Source: Bdellovibrionales bacterium
GTDB taxonomy: Bacteria > Bdellovibrionota > Bdellovibrionia > Bdellovibrionales > JAMPXM01
DNA: 6,661 bases
Assembly: GCA_005793615.1 (NCBI GenBank)
Contig: SXRI01000293.1
Coordinates: 1 to 6,661, forward strand
Direction of reading: 5' to 3'
In this document: one piece after another, positions 5,613-6,661 of the stretch
How the letters are laid out: each line of letters begins with the position of its first letter
Position numbering within the stretch: position 1 is the first letter of the stretch
Translations under genes and position numbers: made by a program
Notes under the pieces: model-generated
What the model was told of the DNA's origin: nothing
What the model saw: only the letters and a program-made list of their open reading frames with translations
The model's database searches: none

Positions 5613-6445
5613 ACGACCAGCCTGTTCGCTTGAACAAATACCTGGCAGAATGCGGCGTTTCGAGCCGACGCAAGGCAGATGAGCTGATCGCCGAGGGCTC
5701 CGTCATCGTGAACGGTAAAAAGGTATTCGAGCTCGGCACCCGTGTCACACCCTCTCTTGATCGTATCACCGTCAAAGGTAAGCCCGTTAAGCCGTCGATG
5801 CATAAGGTTTATATTCTCTTTCATAAACCAAAAAACGTTGTGACGACGATGGAAGATCCTGCGGGTCGACCCACCATTGCCGATTTTTTCGAGCGCTTGC
5901 CAGTGCGGGTTTTTCCAGTGGGTCGTCTCGACTGGGATACAGAAGGCATGATTATTCTCACCAACGACGGTGAGTTCGCACAAAAGGTGAATCATCCAAG
6001 TGAAGAGATCTTTAAAACCTACATGGTCAAAGTCAACGGGCGCCCCTCGGGTGAACAGCTTGAGAAACTCAAGCGCGGAGTCAGCGTGATCGGCGGCCGG
6101 GTAAGTGCTCATCTTGCCGAACGCGTACGGCGCGGTGACTCAGACAAGTACGATTGGATCAAGATCATGATCTCCGAGGGCAAGAATCGCCAGGTACGGC
6201 GGATGTTCGAGAAGATCGGCTTCGACGTGCTCAAACTGCAACGAACCGCGATCGGTCGCCTACGAATGCCCGCAAGCCTTAAACGCGGTGAATATGTGTT
6301 TCTAACCGAGGCAGGCATTGCCAAGATCTTCGAGCGCGAACGCAGTCCGGAAGAACGCAAGCGTTCGCCAAAGAGCATGGCGCGTACCGAAGCATCGCGC
6401 AACAAAGGACCCAAACGCTCCCCGCATCCCCGTCACAACAATTAG
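5570..6445 (+). CDS. rluB: RluB/RsuA-family rRNA pseudouridine synthase
   Basis: This family isomerises a specific uridine of rRNA to pseudouridine; E. coli RluB acts on 23S U2605 and RsuA on 16S U516. An S4 RNA-binding domain occupies about 18-75 (VRLNKYLAECGVSSRRKADE at 19-38). The catalytic domain follows, with GRLDWDTEGMIILTNDGE at 118-135, where Asp121 is the family nucleophile. EGKNRQVRRMF at 203-213 is the conserved C-terminal core motif. The 291-residue length and a very basic tail (about 255-291) fit RluB better than the shorter, tail-less RsuA, but the target site is inferred. The ATG at 5570 has GGAAG (5558-5562) 7 nt upstream. It begins inside the last 43 bp of the unknown gene before it, so translation of the two is likely coupled. 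No truncation or missing residue is seen. Confidence 0.93.
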   Translation: MAPKSASNSKSPGINDQPVRLNKYLAECGVSSRRKADELIAEGSVIVNGKKVFELGTRVTPSLDRITVKGKPVKPSMHKVYILFHKPKNVVTTMEDPAGRPTIADFFERLPVRVFPVGRLDWDTEGMIILTNDGEFAQKVNHPSEEIFKTYMVKVNGRPSGEQLEKLKRGVSVIGGRVSAHLAERVRRGDSDKYDWIKIMISEGKNRQVRRMFEKIGFDVLKLQRTAIGRLRMPASLKRGEYVFLTEAGIAKIFERERSPEERKRSPKSMARTEASRNKGPKRSPHPRHNN

Positions 6446-6527
6446 GGATTTACGCTTTAGCTTCTCCTCGTTGCCCTGCCCCGGCCTATCTGAAAACGAT
6501 CATGTATTTGCCATACGTGTGAATTCT

Positions 6528-6545
6528 GGACAGCGGCCGCTTTCC
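6528..6545. repeat. 18-bp dyad with one mismatched pair
   Basis: The dyad runs from GGAC through a perfect 10-bp core AGCGGCCGCT (6532-6541) to TTCC, with a single mismatched pair (C6531 against T6542). It lies 83 bp after the rluB stop. It is not followed by a run of T, so it is not a typical intrinsic terminator; it could be an operator or a processing hairpin. Confidence 0.35.
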
Positions 6546-6639
6546 GTCACCAACCTAATCTATTCCTAACTCGCCCCGATCTTGCAAACACCTAAAGACC
6601 GGGATGGATATAGTGTCATCAATATCATTGGGGTTCGCG

Positions 6640-6651
6640 TTTACCGGTAAA
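6640..6651. repeat. 12-bp perfect palindrome near the right edge
   Basis: TTTACCGGTAAA is self-complementary. Its right half GGTAA (6646-6650) can also pair with TTACC (6657-6661), giving an alternative hairpin with a 6-nt loop. The position, 26 bp after a -10-like hexamer, would suit an operator for a downstream gene, but that gene is outside the window. Confidence 0.35.
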
Positions 6652-6661
6652 TAATGTTACC

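Larger units (their letters stand above)
6446..6661. other. Non-coding tail of the window, no gene recognised
   Basis: After the rluB stop there is no open frame with a credible start, ribosome binding site or protein-like sequence on either strand. No stem followed by a T-run is visible, so the rluB terminator is not found. The stretch contains two palindromes (6528-6545 and 6640-6651) and a TATAGT hexamer at 6609-6614 that resembles a -10 box without a properly spaced -35 (the nearest, TTGCAA at 6582-6587, is 21 nt away). It may be the promoter region of a gene beginning beyond the right edge. Confidence 0.5.

Noticed and set aside
6353..6368. Small inverted repeat GAACGC/GCGTTC near the end of rluB
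   Set aside because: It lies within coding sequence for the Arg/Lys-rich tail, has only a 2-nt loop and no T-run, so it is best explained by codon choice.
6318..6569. 83-codon plus-strand open frame running past the rluB stop
   Set aside because: Its first half is an alternative frame of the basic rluB tail and its second half is non-coding sequence with no protein-like character.
6653..6659. AATGTTA at the right edge as a third copy of the 4467-4477 repeat arm
   Set aside because: Only 7 of 11 bases match; about one such 7-mer is expected by chance in a window of this size over both strands.

Overview
The window carries seven genes of chromosomal, housekeeping character from a Gram-negative, flagellated bacterium. 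The periplasmic thiol-reductase DsbD implies two membranes and a periplasm. MotA and MotB supply a proton-type flagellar stator. The MotA sequence and the start of MotB (MADKKAQIVIKKITVVSGG, if GTG is read as Met) resemble versions I associate with Bdellovibrio-like and other former 'deltaproteobacterial' lineages. That placement is inference from memory, not a search. Base composition looks balanced and even across the window. I see no insertion sequence, tRNA, rRNA, CRISPR array or phage gene.

Layout: on the minus strand, 939 to 1 is a stator operon, complete motA followed after 21 bp by the first 19 codons of motB. A 149-bp divergent intergenic region (940-1088) holds a possible FliA-type promoter for motA and an inverted repeat that could fold as a three-way-junction leader ahead of the next gene. 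On the plus strand, 1089-1889 encodes a cytoplasmic alpha/beta hydrolase of lipase type with a recognisable Ser-Asp-His triad. It is followed after 51 bp by a complete dsbD (1941-3782). dsbD converges with a minus-strand coiled-coil protein of unknown function (3793-4356), leaving only 10 bp between the two stop codons.

A second divergent region (4357-4484) separates the coiled-coil gene from an unrecognised 375-residue protein gene (4485-5612, GTG start). It contains the most conspicuous non-coding structure in the window: a perfect 11-bp inverted repeat with 65 bp between the arms, nearly concentric with a 10-bp palindrome. One arm contains the ribosome binding site of the plus-strand gene. 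The 375-residue gene overlaps by 43 bp the start of an RluB/RsuA-family 23S rRNA pseudouridine synthase gene (5570-6445), so the two are probably co-transcribed and translationally coupled. The last 216 bp (6446-6661) show no convincing gene but contain two palindromes.

Functionally these are unrelated modules: motility (motAB), envelope redox homeostasis (dsbD), an orphan esterase or lipase, and ribosome modification (rluB) paired with an unknown protein. I find no evidence of an obviously new multi-gene system. The best candidates for something undescribed are the unknown gene coupled to rluB and the nested dyad it shares with the divergent coiled-coil gene.
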